Assembly (NCBI RefSeq): GCF_964340395.1
Contig: NC_135562.1
Span: 16,064,985 to 16,128,984 of the forward strand
Source: Glandiceps talaboti
Taxonomy: Eukaryota; Hemichordata; Enteropneusta; Spengelidae
Reading direction: 5' to 3'
DNA: 64,000 nt
Shown here: piece by piece, positions 11,595-23,638 of the stretch
Layout: each line of letters begins with the position of its first letter
Position numbering within the stretch: position 1 is the stretch's first letter
Position numbers and translations under genes: made by a program
Notes under the pieces: model-generated
What the model saw: only the letters and a program-made list of their open reading frames with translations
Told to the model about the DNA's origin: nothing
The model's database searches: none

Positions 11595-12748
11595 AATGTC
11601 ATGATAATTTAGAACATTAGTTAAAATATCTGAATGAGTTATTTGCATATTTATTGATTTTCGGCAATTCGGCTAAGAATACAAGTTTTCAACTTCAAAT
11701 AATTTAGAACATTAGTTAAAATATCTGAATGAGTTATTTGCATATTTATTGATTTTCGGCAATTCGGCTAAGAATACAAGTTTTCAACTTCAAATAATTT
11801 AGAACATTAGTTAAAATATCTGAATGAGTTATTTGCATATTTATTGATTTTCGGCAATTCGGCTAAGAATACAAGTTTTCAACTTCAAATAATTTAGAAC
11901 ATTAGTTAAAATATCTGAATGAGTTATTTGCATATTTATTGATTTTCGGCAATTCGGCTAAGAATACAAGTTTTCAACTTCAAATAATTTAGAACATTAG
12001 TTAAAATATCTGAATGAGTTATTTGCATATTTATTGATTTTCGGCAATTCGGCTAAGAATACAAGTTTTCAACTTCAAATAATTTAGAACATTAGTTAAA
12101 ATATCTGAATGAGTTATTTGCATATTTATTGATTTCCGGCAATTCGGCTAAGAATACAAGTTTTCAACTTCAAATAATTTAGAACATTAGTTAAAATATC
12201 TGAATGAGTTATTTGCATATTTATTGATTTCCGGCAATTCGGCTAAGAATACAAGTTTTCAACTTCAAATAATTTAGAACATTACTTAAAATATCTGAAT
12301 GAGTTATTTGCATATTCATTGATTTTCGGCAATTCGGCTAAGAATACAAGTTTTTAACTTCAAATAATTTAGAACATTAGTTAAAATATCTGAATGAGTT
12401 ATTTGCATATTTATTGATTTTCGGCAATTCGGCTAAGAATACAAGTTTTCAACTTCAAATAATTTAGAACATTAGTTAAAATATCTGAATGAGTTATTTG
12501 CATATTTATTGATTTCCGGCAATTCGGCTAAGAATACAAGTTTTCAACTTCAAATAATTTAGAACATTACTTAAAATATCTGAATGAGTTATTTGCATAT
12601 TCATTGATTTTCGGCAATTCGGCTAAGAATACAAGTTTTCAACTTCAAATAATTTAGAACATTAGTTAAAATATCTGAATGAGTTATTTGCATATTTATT
12701 GATTTTCGGCAATTCGGTTAAGAATACAAGTTTTCAACTTCAAATAGC
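11595..12748. repeat. 95-bp tandem minisatellite, about 12 units
   Basis: The marker TTAAAATATC recurs at 11621, 11716, 11811, 11906, 12001, 12096, 12191, 12286, 12381, 12476, 12571 and 12666, an exact 95-bp period. Units differ by only one to four substitutions. Each contains ATTTGCAT, the octamer recognised by POU-domain factors, and a stretch around TCGGCAATTCGG. Shared variants show that units 7-9 and units 10-12 are copies of the same three-unit block. Degraded unit pieces follow at about 12749-12905. There are no spacers, so it is not a CRISPR array. Confidence 0.97.
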
Positions 12749-12909
12749 TTTTAATCTTAATGAGTCATTTGCATATTTAATTAGGAAATAACAAGCTTAC
12801 AATTAATTTCATATGACTTGGTACATACAAAGCAAATGTGCCCCTTTTAGCCGAATGCAATGGTATATAATTTAATTTCAATAGGTTATTTGCATAATTA
12901 ATGATATTT

Positions 12910-13359
12910 ATAAATCAAGTGATATACCATGTATGTATGGTAGATAAGGAATTCACAATCTGATAATGGGTGGGGCACTAATCAAAAGGCCTTACAGAAA
13001 GCATTAGGTTTACATCTGGTTGTTATTATCTTCAAACAGAATTGAAACAACATATTTTGAATAATCAAGTAATCGAGTCCACAAAGAAAGGGATTCAAGG
13101 GATGATTTAGAGGCTAAAAGACACAGGTACTGGTCATTCAAGTTGTCATAAACCAAAAAGATACAATAAAATAAGATATATAAAACATTAATTTCATCAT
13201 TAAAAGCAAAAAATAATTTTAACGAGTGGGTCAATAATTAGTAGAAGTGACCCATGAACGTGTCCACTGCAAAGGGTAGCCGAACTTAACCGAGTGTAGC
13301 CGACGGTAGCCGAGTGTAGCTGTAGGAGTTTACTATTGTTTTTTTATGACAATCGATTC
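12910..13359. other. 3' flank of transporter gene A
   Basis: No separate gene. A short degenerate run of GTAGCCGA/TAGCCGAGTG motifs at about 13275-13325 lies just after the stop codon of gene A. Similar TAGCCG motifs follow the stop codons of copies B (43070-43115), C (51255-51310) and D (58090-58145), so this 3' UTR feature predates the duplications. Confidence 0.5.
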
Positions 13360-16225
13360 TTAGATATTAGAATCAGAACTCCATGCTACACGAGGAGAAC
13401 GATGAGGAGGCTTGTTGACGTTCTCATCTTTATCGTCAAATGCTGCATTCTCATGGCATTCATCTCTGTTGGCACCTCTTCCCATTGCTGTTCGACGCCT
13501 GTTTTCAACCTTCTTCAAACACGGCATAAGTAGAATTATAAAACCACCAACACAGAGAGAAATACCAGCCAAGTAGTAAACATGGTCGTAATTTTGTGTC
13601 GCGTCATAAATCCAACCTAGATATAAAGTATTAAAAAATATCAAGTTATGCCTTAACTACGTTTACGAAGCTATTAATACTTACTAATAACACAAGACAT
13701 CAAGCCCTTGTAGTTTTTTTTACGTTAAAAAATGATTGAAAGTACAACTGTGTGTATCGATGGAATTACACTATTGGAGAGGATGCGAGTTTAAAAGTAG
13801 TAACTAGAGTTAATTCAACAAAAACTACATGTCCGTCATACTATTCATGTATTTACTGTAGTTAGAAATAAGAGTCAAAACAGTCAAAGTCGTCATGATC
13901 CTTCTAATTTTTCACATATTATGCATGCGCTGGTATAATTATATCGCTCCTCAATGTTTTTTAGTTTAATCCTTGGATGTTGGCTAACGTGTGTTTTATC
14001 TTTGCAAACGGAAATATTTAAATTGCATTTGGTTGAGAGGGGTCAGCGAAAACTTAAAAGTCCAATAATTTGTTAGTTGTACGTACCTGCAATTGGAGTA
14101 CCTACAAGTCCTGCTCCGAGGGAAAAATTGCAGAGGGCAAAGGCGCTTATTAATTTCTGCTTTGAAAGAAACTCAGTCAAATAAACAGGAAGAAGAGGTA
14201 AGTACATTCCACTTGTTATCCCAATCACGGCACTTACAGCCGCATAGGTGACAAACGTGTCTGCGAATCGACTCAAAAGGGACGCAATTCCACCGATGAT
14301 AAGAGAGATAGCGAACAAAGTAGTACCTGTGATATATTTACATTCCAATATGAATCCATGAACCCCTCTTCCGATGATGCTGAAAATTCCCATAATGGAC
14401 ACAAGGAAAGTATTGTCGCTGGAGCTGGCAAACTCTCGAGATTCTGCTCTAGGAAGTAAATAAATCACCGCCATATAGTGACCTAATCCCTGGAAGAAGC
14501 AAGAGACGAACAATAAAACAAACAGACCACTTTCTCTGAATAGATTGAGGTCAAACATTGTCAACAGTTTCTTAATTCGGAATCTGGTAAGTTGGCCACC
14601 TTTCTTTCCATGACTTTGAGTTTCGTTTTCAGGTAGGTCTGTATTACGGCCGCTATTCGCAGATTTCGTACCGTTGCTTTGACAATCGTAGCTTTCTTGG
14701 TGGTGAAAGACTGGAGTCACCGTGTCAGTGATTTTATTGCTTGTGGTTGACGGGTTCTCTTCATTAGCAAGTTTATCCCCATGTAACCCCCGGGAGGACG
14801 GCATAAGTACATCAGTCTTCGGTTCCTTGAATAGGATTGAAAAGACACATATATTCGCATTGAGAGCTGACAAAACGAGGAACGCACCTCGCCAACCATA
14901 CTTTTCTATAAGTAGATGAAGTATTGGAGGAATAATGAAGATACCAAAACCTGATCCCATATTTGCTAAACCATTTGCCAAGGCGTATCTTCGGTCGAAG
15001 TAAAAAGATATCATTCCTAAACTTGGACTATATACTAATCCATATCCAAAACCTGTAAGAGCAGAAACGACTGTTACTATTCACTGCTCGATACGGATGA
15101 ATGAGTGAAGAAAAGCTGGCTTGCAATTGGTTTCTTCGTTACATTCCACTCTCCGCTATAAAAAAAATGTTTTGTATGGCCAGTATATCTGACCACACTC
15201 GTCAGGAGGGAGAATGCAAAATGGCACACGACACGTGTAACAGTTTTATTCAGTGGGTTCATGTATGTAGTCAATATTTACTGTGCTATTGTTTTCGGTG
15301 GTTGTGTTATTTATAGTTACGTAATAGGAACTTCGTATGTGTCGGCAGCGATATACTAATATTCGTTTCTTCCATTCAGTGAGCATAGTTTAGGGTGACA
15401 TTAATTAAGAACTTTTCATGTAGGCACACGTTGCATTATTTGGTGATATTAGAATACGGTTTTGGTTTTAAATTTGAATCTGTCACATTGAAACAACTAC
15501 ACTACTGAAATGAATTCTTTGTTAATTTTAAATATTGCTGATTTACCTCTAAACAAGAATCGATATGGTGAACCGAAATTATTTTTCATCATGATTCCAA
15601 ATAAATCATAAATATTCATTAGATCATTACTTCGAATTCGTACAATATTCGTAATATTCTCGATTAATATGTGAGTATTCAACAAATACCCGTTAAAAGT
15701 GCATACATTGATTCAACATTACATACATAGACAATAGACAATTCCATTTTTTTCTGCATTTTCAAAGCACTTGAAATAATTAACGTTACCTGTTAGAAAT
15801 CCGTATGTAAAACATATCATGCTCACTGATGTGGCGAAGGAACTGAGTAAAAGACCTATACTGGAAATCATACCACCGACCATGATAGTTGTACGACATC
15901 CAAATCGCTTAGAAAAAACACTTGCAAAGGGACCTACAAAAATTTAATTGTGAAGAGGTTAAGAAAGACGATGAAAATCACTAAACACAGAAACTGTCAG
16001 TTGTATCCATATTAAGTACCATGTTGACACTAATTAACATAGTCTAGAACTAATTGTTTTTAGTAGCTTTCAAATTCATTAATTCATGCATCCATCTAAT
16101 CCCAGTTAGAGTTATTGCTTTACAAACGAAGACCCTAACAGACACTGGTCACCCTTATCATTTGCATTGTTACGAACTACACAATTGTATACCCTCATAA
16201 ATGATATACACACACACGCACGCAC

Positions 16226-16271
<46 letters not shown>

Positions 16272-16479
16272 TACCTGTAAAAGTGCGGCAGAAGACTGAT
16301 ATAGTTATTACCAACGAGGTTTTTCCAGCACCCTCATTGAAATGTTCCTGTAATTCGATGAATAAAGGCCCTATAGCTTGGTTTAGTCCCAGTGAGAATA
16401 GCAATATTATATTGCAACTGAACACCAATAACCATCCACGAATGTTGCGTTCTTTCGTTTTTGTTACACCGTCCTCCAT
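13360..16479 (-). CDS. monocarboxylate-transporter-like protein, copy A (complete, 4 exons)
   Basis: Exons on the minus strand: 16275-16479, 15790-15933, 14087-15052 and 13360-13616. Every junction is GT/AG and every intron is phase 1, giving 523 aa. The product should be a 12-helix plasma-membrane carrier of the major facilitator superfamily, SLC16/MCT branch. Exon 1 holds TM1 (RGWLLVFSCNIILLFSLGLN). Exon 2 holds TM2-3 (KRFGCRTTIMVGG). Exon 3 opens with the family TM4-5 signature ([29 protein letters not shown]), then a long polar TM6-7 loop rich in Ser, Asn and Lys, then TM7-11. Exon 4 holds TM12 and an 80-residue cytosolic tail. The usual DGGWGW motif before TM1 is replaced by NIRGW, and the TM1 Lys of MCT1 aligns with Gln. 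The substrate cannot be told from sequence. The start chosen is the first Met upstream of TM1. Confidence 0.85.
16205..16264. repeat. (CA)n microsatellite in intron 1 of gene A
   Basis: A CA/CGCA run of about 60 bp that starts some 10 bp inside the intron, right after the exon 1 donor at 16275. Copies B, C and D carry a (TATG)n run at the same place. Confidence 0.95.
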
Positions 16480-17038
16480 CTTGTCCTATGCGTTACAACT
16501 CTTCCTATAAACAATTGAAATCGATTTGATTTGTATATTGTGGTGTATAATCCTTATGAGGTCCATAGAAATCATATTTCCTAGAATTAAGTATCAAATG
16601 TGAAGCCTTAATCAGCTTAATAACAAATATATATATAAAAGACTATAACGCAAAGTAAAAAGCAAATCAAATACTGTCCCTGATCCTGAAACAATCTATT
16701 ATGAATTTTGGTGTCGTCACTACAATAGTTTTATATATACTTCACATAAATACGGTCATCTTTGTCAATTCGAACAAATAGTGGATACTTGTTTGACAGA
16801 AACACCTTGTTGACAGTACCTAGAGTAATTGATTATAATACTACATGTTTTGGTAATTGACTTAAATTTACTCTGGTAACTTTACTATTTAAAGGCAATT
16901 TATAGATTCAAACTACATGTCACTTAGTACAAGACAGTCCTTTTGGTTTGTTTTTCTCAAAATGTACACAGCTTTTGATCATTTTTCAGACTTGAGATTT
17001 CCACTGTACGCGAATATGCACTTATTTGAAAGAAAGAC
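16480..17038. other. 5' flank of gene A, nothing recognised
   Basis: AT-rich upstream sequence without a clear TATA box, CpG cluster or repeat. It lacks the SINE-like element found upstream of copies B, C and D. Confidence 0.4.
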
Positions 17039-17180
17039 AACAAACAAACAAACAAACAAACAAACAAACAAACAAATAAACAAACAAACAAACAAATAAA
17101 TAAATAAATAACTTAAATAAATAAACAAATAAATAAATAAATACATAAATAGATAAATAAATAAATAAATAAATAAATAA
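17037..17180. repeat. (CAAA)n/(TAAA)n tetranucleotide repeat
   Basis: CAAA repeats pass into TAAA repeats over about 140 bp. The short frames of Leu/Phe/Tyr seen on the minus strand come from the repeat. Confidence 0.95.
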
Positions 17181-18520
17181 AACAGTAAAAGACATAAAGA
17201 TGCACTTTTCAATATCCCTCTTAGTAATAATGAGTACTGACGTCACAAGTCTCACACATAAGTGTTATTACGTGATACAAGCACAATAGAAAATGTCCAT
17301 AAAATGCACAGTTATCACAAGTCTCATGGTCAGAAACTCGCGTGATACTAATACAACAGAAAATGAGTCATCATAATTTTCTGTAACATTTGTTCACTAT
17401 ATGCAAGTTTATATTAAGTTTGATGTAAAGATTTGGACCAGCTTCTTTATCCATGATTATGTTCCCAATTGTGGCAGGCTTGCTAACATTTCCTGCTTTG
17501 ACTTTCTTAATATATAGTTTTCTACCTAGACATCTATGAAAAGAAGCTCGTAGACGCTTTACTGAAAATGGATACTGAAAGGAATTAAAGGGTTAAATTT
17601 TTTACTGATAATTTCTATTTGTTTATTGATTTAAGACAATTGTAACATGTAAAATATCACAAATGGTTTTGCGTGTTATTAATACTAAATATGGTGTGCA
17701 GTTACAATTTTGTTAAAATGATACAAGCACTGATGATGCTGATAAATAGATATATTGTCATGTATATGCTTTGTCGGATGCTATGATAATAATAGACTGA
17801 GGGTAGTAAACTAAAATCGATAATGTACTAATTATATTGAACCGCCATTTAACATGATTATATCGGGACCAATATGTTGCGGCAAAACTGAATATTTATT
17901 GCATCTATTAAACACTGCATAGCAGAATAAATTTGACTATATTATACTAGTCTGTTCAACACACCACAATATATAATCAAACGTATAACAAATAGTTTAT
18001 CGATAAATTTAAAGACAATGACATTATAATTGTAATTCCACTGTGTAGATGAAACATTACGATTTACACACGAAACGTGTAGAAATACAAATACTTTATT
18101 TACACCTGATGATTGTGCCGCTTCCAAAGTTGGTGAAGAACTAAGATCAAGTGATATACTGTAACAGAAGACTGGCGCTGCTCGCTTGAAGGCATGTTCA
18201 CTGTATGGCGTTATTTGTATTAAAAGGGTACATGAAGTAGACTTTTGGTACTTGAGCGAGTTGCGGGTTTACCGTTAATCAAGTCAGCGATGTAACCAGT
18301 AGTGCAAAATAGTATTTGTTTATTCAATTTCAGATGTCATCAAGTCAATACTCATGTACGTAAGAACATAATAAAACAGAACATTTTTTACTGGCAAGGT
18401 ATGTGGAATTAGTATAAATCAATAGGTGAAGAATTTTTTATAACAAAACGATTTAGATAAACTAAGTCATTTCAAATTATTGCATGCAAATTCATGTGAT
18501 TCTGTGCAAGGCCTCACAAT
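17181..18520. other. non-coding AT-rich stretch
   Basis: No coding region, RNA gene or repeat element was recognised. Confidence 0.5.
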
Positions 18521-18524
18521 GGCA

Positions 18525-18675
18525 CGTAAATTCACTATTGTTTTACTAATACACCCTGTTTGGTGTAAGAGGATATTTAAGGCCCTGGTCTTATATTGTA
18601 TTTATTACTACTTTTATTGACTTCTGTATGTGGATATTCTTGTCTGAAATAAACTTAAAATTCTAATAATAATAA
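18525..18675 (+). mobile_element. possible retroposon 3' tail
   Basis: The segment ends TGTCTGAAATAAACTTAAAA followed by (AAT)n at about 18663-18676. This arrangement is common at the 3' ends of CR1-like and other non-LTR elements. No coding part is attached, so the assignment is tentative. Confidence 0.3.
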
Positions 18676-18679
18676 TAAG

Positions 18680-19635
18680 AAGAATATACATCAATTAATT
18701 TGCTGAAGGCATAAAGACTTCCCCTTGTAACTACACGTGCACAAACAAGGATATTTCCTATTGTCCAATTGGTATTTCCATTCTTTTCATAGAACACTAT
18801 ATAATATGTTGTAACTCCAAAACCCCACAGTACACAATATGTCGAAAGAGCTATAGGTCAGCACAAATGTGTCTACAAATATTTCAGGGTACACATGTTC
18901 AAATCGTGGGTGACATATTTAAGAAACTACATATCAACAAAGGAAAGCAGGATGTTTACCAACCTATTAAATGGTAACATACACTGGGCAAAATCGTTCA
19001 TATACGTCAGTCTACTAAAATATGCTATTTGCATGTATTTTGAGTATACGTTACATAGGTGTCGATCTACCTAGATATGTCATATCCTGGATAACTGCAA
19101 ATAAACGTCAACGTGTATTAGACGTACACTAAGCTATGTGAAGTATACTCCAACTATATAGACACGCACTCTACACACATCGTTTGTCAAACACTATCCA
19201 GGAGAAAGCTAACGGTACCTCCAATGTATTTAGGGTATTCAATAGCCAAGCAAATGTATGTGTCTACCTTAACATCTCTTTATAGGTTAACAGTTAAAAT
19301 GTAGACAATACATGGCCATATGATATACCAAGAGTAAAACATGGGTATTAAGACAATATTCAAGTATTCTATAGTTTACACTAATGTACATGGATTGAAA
19401 TTCACATCTCTAAAAAGACCTCGTACATGTTATTGTTTCTTTTAAAAGGTTCTTACCGTGTGGAAGGGGAAACCCCACCAGCGACCATGGTGATGTTGTT
19501 TCTCCCCAAATCAAGATTGAAGGTTTTAGATTTAACCTTCAACCTGTAACTCCAAGTATAGGTTACACCTTACATTTACAGGTAAAACATCGAAAGATCG
19601 CCGAACAACTGTGTATATTATACATATTTAATGTT
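18680..19635. other. non-coding stretch with a short hairpin
   Basis: A small inverted repeat (TTGAAGGTT and AACCTTCAA around 19521-19543) is the only structure noted. No gene was recognised. Confidence 0.4.
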
Positions 19636-19639
19636 CCCC

Positions 19640-19937
19640 CAGAACAATTTAGATCTAAATAAGAAACAGGTTTCCCACAGACCGCTCAATACAAATATAA
19701 ATAACATCATCCGACCTCTAATGATACACAGACACACACGCATACATCGTCCTTGAAAGTTATTGCATTGCAGCCTCAGATTTTGACACATACATGTTTA
19801 TTGATTCAAAGTTACAAGTTACAAGTTACACATGCAGTGCTTGTCGGCAGGAATGTGGTATTGTTTATATTTATAATGAGTGGTCTGTGGGAAGCCTGTT
19901 TCTTATCTATATCTTAGACAATTTAGATAGTATCTAA
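19640..19937. repeat. inverted repeat, MITE-like foldback
   Basis: Arms of about 65 bp at 19640-19705 and 19855-19937 are reverse complements with few mismatches. The shared core is AAGAAACAGG(T/C)TTCCCACAGACC. About 150 bp lies between the arms. It has no coding capacity and no clear target duplication, so it may be a small DNA-transposon derivative. Confidence 0.55.
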
Positions 19938-19939
19938 AT

Positions 19940-20535
19940 TTTTCTTAGGGAATATAAAATGTGCACGATACACACAGTCGTTCGATGATCCCTCGATGGT
20001 TTACCTGTATCCTTGCAAAGCCCACATCAAATTGTAAACTTAAGTAATCTCATTCTGTATGAATGCTGAAGTCGATTGCCACTGTTTAATATTTTAATGC
20101 AGTCTACCATACAACTGTACATCTCCATAGTATAGGGGATAGTGTAAAAACGTTTCAACATTTGTTGGTATTCCATGATTCTCAATACATGCCATGTCTA
20201 ACATAGTAGAGGGAATGGGGTCGAAAACCAATCGTGCAGACGACAACTCATCTAAAACGCATGTACCCATGGCCCATCCATGCAGGTATGTTAAACAATC
20301 TTATAATTATCCTCAACTCCTTCTAGGTGAAAAGTATATAAGTGGTTTATTTACCCAATCGTATAAAATGATTACAAAATAATGGTAACAAAAATCAAAA
20401 GAGAGAAGGGTAAATGGGGAGTCAAGAAATAGCTTACAGCTAGTCTAGCCTGATCCCCGACATTGTATATTGCGAATGAAAACAATAAGAGGGTTCAGTC
20501 ATTAAGATGACTGAAAACATAACTGGGAGAAGAAA
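19940..20535. other. non-coding stretch
   Basis: No gene was recognised. A short open frame with a splice-donor-like end at 20194-20285 is discussed among the rejected items. Confidence 0.4.
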
Positions 20536-20660
20536 ATATATCACATATACATATACATATGCATATACATATACATGTACACACAAAAAACATTTTTACT
20601 ACATGAAAAAGTCTAATACAATAAACGAAAAGTCAATACATCTGTAAGTTTACAATTTAA

Positions 20661-23606
20661 TCACCTGTACTGCTCTACTAAATATTGTTTAAGAGATTTC
20701 CTAAAAATATGTTGGGAATTTTTCGATCTGATTTGGATAGGAATATCATTCCAAATTTTTGCACCTACGAATGAAATAGCAAACTGACCAGAATTTGTTC
20801 TCGCATGGTACGGGTAAAGATTTTGACGATGGCAGAGTCTCGTGTCATATTCATGTTTTTTGTCACTAAAATAATCGGACAAGATATGTGGTGAGTTCAA
20901 GTGAACCAGGCTGTAAATAAAAGAACCTATTAAGAGTTTGTGAAGCTTGTAAATATCTAGAATATTTAGCTGTATAAATAAAGGAGCCGAGTGTTCCATG
21001 TGAGATTTGAACAGCATCGTGCGAACAATCATTTTTTGGGCAGTTAGAATGCAATTCAGATATGTTGGGTAAGTACTGCCCCAAACCTCTAGGCCATAAG
21101 AAATATGGGGAAGTATAAAGGCATTGTACAAAAGTATTAAAATACTTAGTGGTAAAATGTGTCTTAGTCTATACAGAATTCCACATTTCTTCCTTATGAG
21201 TATATTTATTCTGTTAATATGGTCAGACCAGGTGAGGTGTTTATCTAATGAAATTCCAACAAAAGAAACAACATCCACCTCTTTGATTTGATCTCCACGA
21301 ATGACAATAGAACCAGTTACATCTATTTTTTGTTGTCGACCCCTGAAGATAATAAAATTTGTTTTATTTCTATTTATGGTTAATTTATTGCTATCACACC
21401 AGAGTTGAACATCATGTAAATGATTTGATACTGTAGTAAGATCAATGTGATATGGATTAGAAAAAGAATGGAAAAGATTGGAATCGTCTGCGAACAGTCG
21501 AAAATCAAAGAATGTTGAAGACTTTTGTAGATCATTTATATAGATAAGAAATAAAGTGGGACCCAGAACTGAGCCTTGAGGTACACCATGACAAATTGTG
21601 GATTTTACTGACGAATGGCCATTTGAGTGGACGAATTGAGAGCGGTCTGTGAGATAACTTTTTACCCATTCTTGACAAGGACCCCTAAACCCATAATGTT
21701 CAAGTTTGGATAACAAAATTGGATGATTGATTGTGTCGAAAGCTTTGCTGAAATCAATAAATATTCCTATAGTTGGGCTTCCCTTGTCGATTTCTCGCAA
21801 AATATGATTTACTATATTGATCAGGGTCAGGTTGGTACTATGTTTTTTTCTGAAGCCGTACTGATGCTTGTACAAAATATCGAATTTTTCAAGGTAGGAA
21901 GTAATTTGTTTATTTATAGCTTTTTCAAAAACCTTGCTAAACAAGGGCAGAATGGATATCGGTCTATAGTTTCCAATTGTTTCCCTATCTCCTTTTTTGA
22001 AAATAGGCGTAACTTTAGCAATTTTTAGGGCTGTGGGGAATACACCAGTTGAAAATGAAATATTTATAATGTGGGCCAATGGCTTTGATATGATATCAGC
22101 TGCGTCGATAAGGAGCCTTGGGGGTAGATTATCCCATCCACTAGCTTTTTTGCAATCTAAATTGGCTAAAAGTCTGGTTACCTCAAAGACAGTAACTGGT
22201 TGAAGAAAAAAGGAGTGTGGTAAAGATAAATCAAGATAATCCCTATAATCACAAGATGCATGTGGAATATCGTTTGCCAGCTTTTCACCAACTTGAACAA
22301 AAAAATCATTGAAACTCTGAACTACCTCAGCTGGGTCTGACACAACACGTCCAGTACCATTTACATCAATATTTAAATTTTCTGGCAACTTATCAGGACC
22401 GTATTTCTTACCCAAAAGATCATTCACAACATTCCAAATTTTGTTACTCTGGTTTACATTGAATAAATTTACATAGTAATTCTTTTTAGCACATCTCAGA
22501 ACACTGGTAAGTATATTTCTGTAAGACTTGTAATGAGAAACTGCACTTGACTCATGTTGACTAGTAATAACTTTTGCATATAATTTGTGCTTAGTGTTAA
22601 TAGATTTCTTAATTGCTTTAGTTATCCAAGGATTTTTATTTCGCTTAGACTTGAGAGTCTTGACCTTCATGGGTCCATGAAGATCGCACACCTGGATGAA
22701 TAAGTCGTGAAATGTGTCAAAGGCAGTATCTGCATTACTATTGTTATTTAAAATATTCCAATCCACCTTACGTAAGTCAGAAACAAAATTATCCTTATTA
22801 TAACACTTGAAGTCTCTTACAAGTACAGACCTTAAAATTGGTAAATGTATATTAAAATTATCAAAAATGGAGAAGACCGGGAAATGATCAGAGATATCAG
22901 CAATGATTGTACCTGCGTCAATCTGACAGGAGCATATATTTGTATAAATGTGGTCAATTGTTGATTTCGAGGTATTTGTGATTCTGGTTGGCACTGAGAT
23001 TAACTGTTCAAGATGAAGACACTGCATTCTAGATACGAAATTTCTGGCATTATTATCTGGCTTGGCAACATCGATATTGAAATCTCCCATGAGAATACAA
23101 TATTTCTTATCAAGTTTTACATTACAAAGAACATCAAAAAGACTATTTTCGAACTCTGAAATATTTGTACCCGGTTTACGGTATAAAACACCAACGACAA
23201 TGCGATTTTTACTACCACAAATTTCAAACCATAAGGATTCTGTGTGCATAACATTATATTGCAAAATCTTATAGTTGAGGGAGGAGTGGATGTATGCACC
23301 AACTCCACCACCTCGGCCAAAGTTTCTCGACACTAGCTCGAGAGAATAGTTTGGTAAATTAAGTAGACTGGAATTGTCAATTTTCCAAGTTTCGGAAATA
23401 CCGATAACTTTGAAAGAGTTTTCCATACAATGGTTATACAAAAGAGCAACATCGTCTATGCTATTAGAAAGTGAGCGAGCATTGCAATGTGACACAGAGA
23501 AAGAGGTTTTGAGATTTGAATAGAAATTCTGGTTAAATATTGTCGGTTCTAATGAATGGTTATTGATAACAAAAAGATTATCTATATAGGTTTGGTCACT
23601 GTTCAT
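20661..23606 (-). CDS. LINE ORF2: APE endonuclease and reverse transcriptase
   Basis: A 981-aa protein that nicks target DNA and copies the element RNA into the nick. The N-terminal APE-type endonuclease (about residues 35-250) shows NARSL, ISETW, MGDFNID, IDHIYT and ISDHFPVFS, covering the expected catalytic Asn, Glu, Asp and His positions. The reverse transcriptase (about residues 480-760) shows TPIFKKGD, NYRPISILP, IDFSKAFDTI (motif A), GVPQGSVLGP (motif B) and FADDSNLF (motif C, the ADD catalytic pair). A thumb and C-terminal region follow, ending FRKSLKQYLVEQY. There is no RNase H domain. The layout fits the CR1/Jockey superclade. The frame is intact and close to the usual length. Confidence 0.92.
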   Translation of the reverse strand: MNSDQTYIDNLFVINNHSLEPTIFNQNFYSNLKTSFSVSHCNARSLSNSIDDVALLYNHCMENSFKVIGISETWKIDNSSLLNLPNYSLELVSRNFGRGGGVGAYIHSSLNYKILQYNVMHTESLWFEICGSKNRIVVGVLYRKPGTNISEFENSLFDVLCNVKLDKKYCILMGDFNIDVAKPDNNARNFVSRMQCLHLEQLISVPTRITNTSKSTIDHIYTNICSCQIDAGTIIADISDHFPVFSIFDNFNIHLPILRSVLVRDFKCYNKDNFVSDLRKVDWNILNNNSNADTAFDTFHDLFIQVCDLHGPMKVKTLKSKRNKNPWITKAIKKSINTKHKLYAKVITSQHESSAVSHYKSYRNILTSVLRCAKKNYYVNLFNVNQSNKIWNVVNDLLGKKYGPDKLPENLNIDVNGTGRVVSDPAEVVQSFNDFFVQVGEKLANDIPHASCDYRDYLDLSLPHSFFLQPVTVFEVTRLLANLDCKKASGWDNLPPRLLIDAADIISKPLAHIINISFSTGVFPTALKIAKVTPIFKKGDRETIGNYRPISILPLFSKVFEKAINKQITSYLEKFDILYKHQYGFRKKHSTNLTLINIVNHILREIDKGSPTIGIFIDFSKAFDTINHPILLSKLEHYGFRGPCQEWVKSYLTDRSQFVHSNGHSSVKSTICHGVPQGSVLGPTLFLIYINDLQKSSTFFDFRLFADDSNLFHSFSNPYHIDLTTVSNHLHDVQLWCDSNKLTINRNKTNFIIFRGRQQKIDVTGSIVIRGDQIKEVDVVSFVGISLDKHLTWSDHINRINILIRKKCGILYRLRHILPLSILILLYNAFILPHISYGLEVWGSTYPTYLNCILTAQKMIVRTMLFKSHMEHSAPLFIQLNILDIYKLHKLLIGSFIYSLVHLNSPHILSDYFSDKKHEYDTRLCHRQNLYPYHARTNSGQFAISFVGAKIWNDIPIQIRSKNSQHIFRKSLKQYLVEQYR

Positions 23607-23638
23607 AAGAAAAATGTTACATTTGCCTCAATAACTAA

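Noticed and set aside
11595-12748. CRISPR-like regular array
   Set aside because: The 95-bp units are contiguous with no unique spacers, and the context is eukaryotic. It is a minisatellite.
19430-19500. Possible minus-strand exon (MVAGGVSPST then a GTAAGA donor)
   Set aside because: Very short, with no conserved motif and no partner exon; splice-like sites occur by chance in such a window.
20194-20285. Open frame MSNIVEGMGSKTN... ending at a CAG|GTATGT donor on the plus strand
   Set aside because: It could be a first exon, but no matching downstream exon or family was recognised, and the LINE lies just beyond on the other strand.
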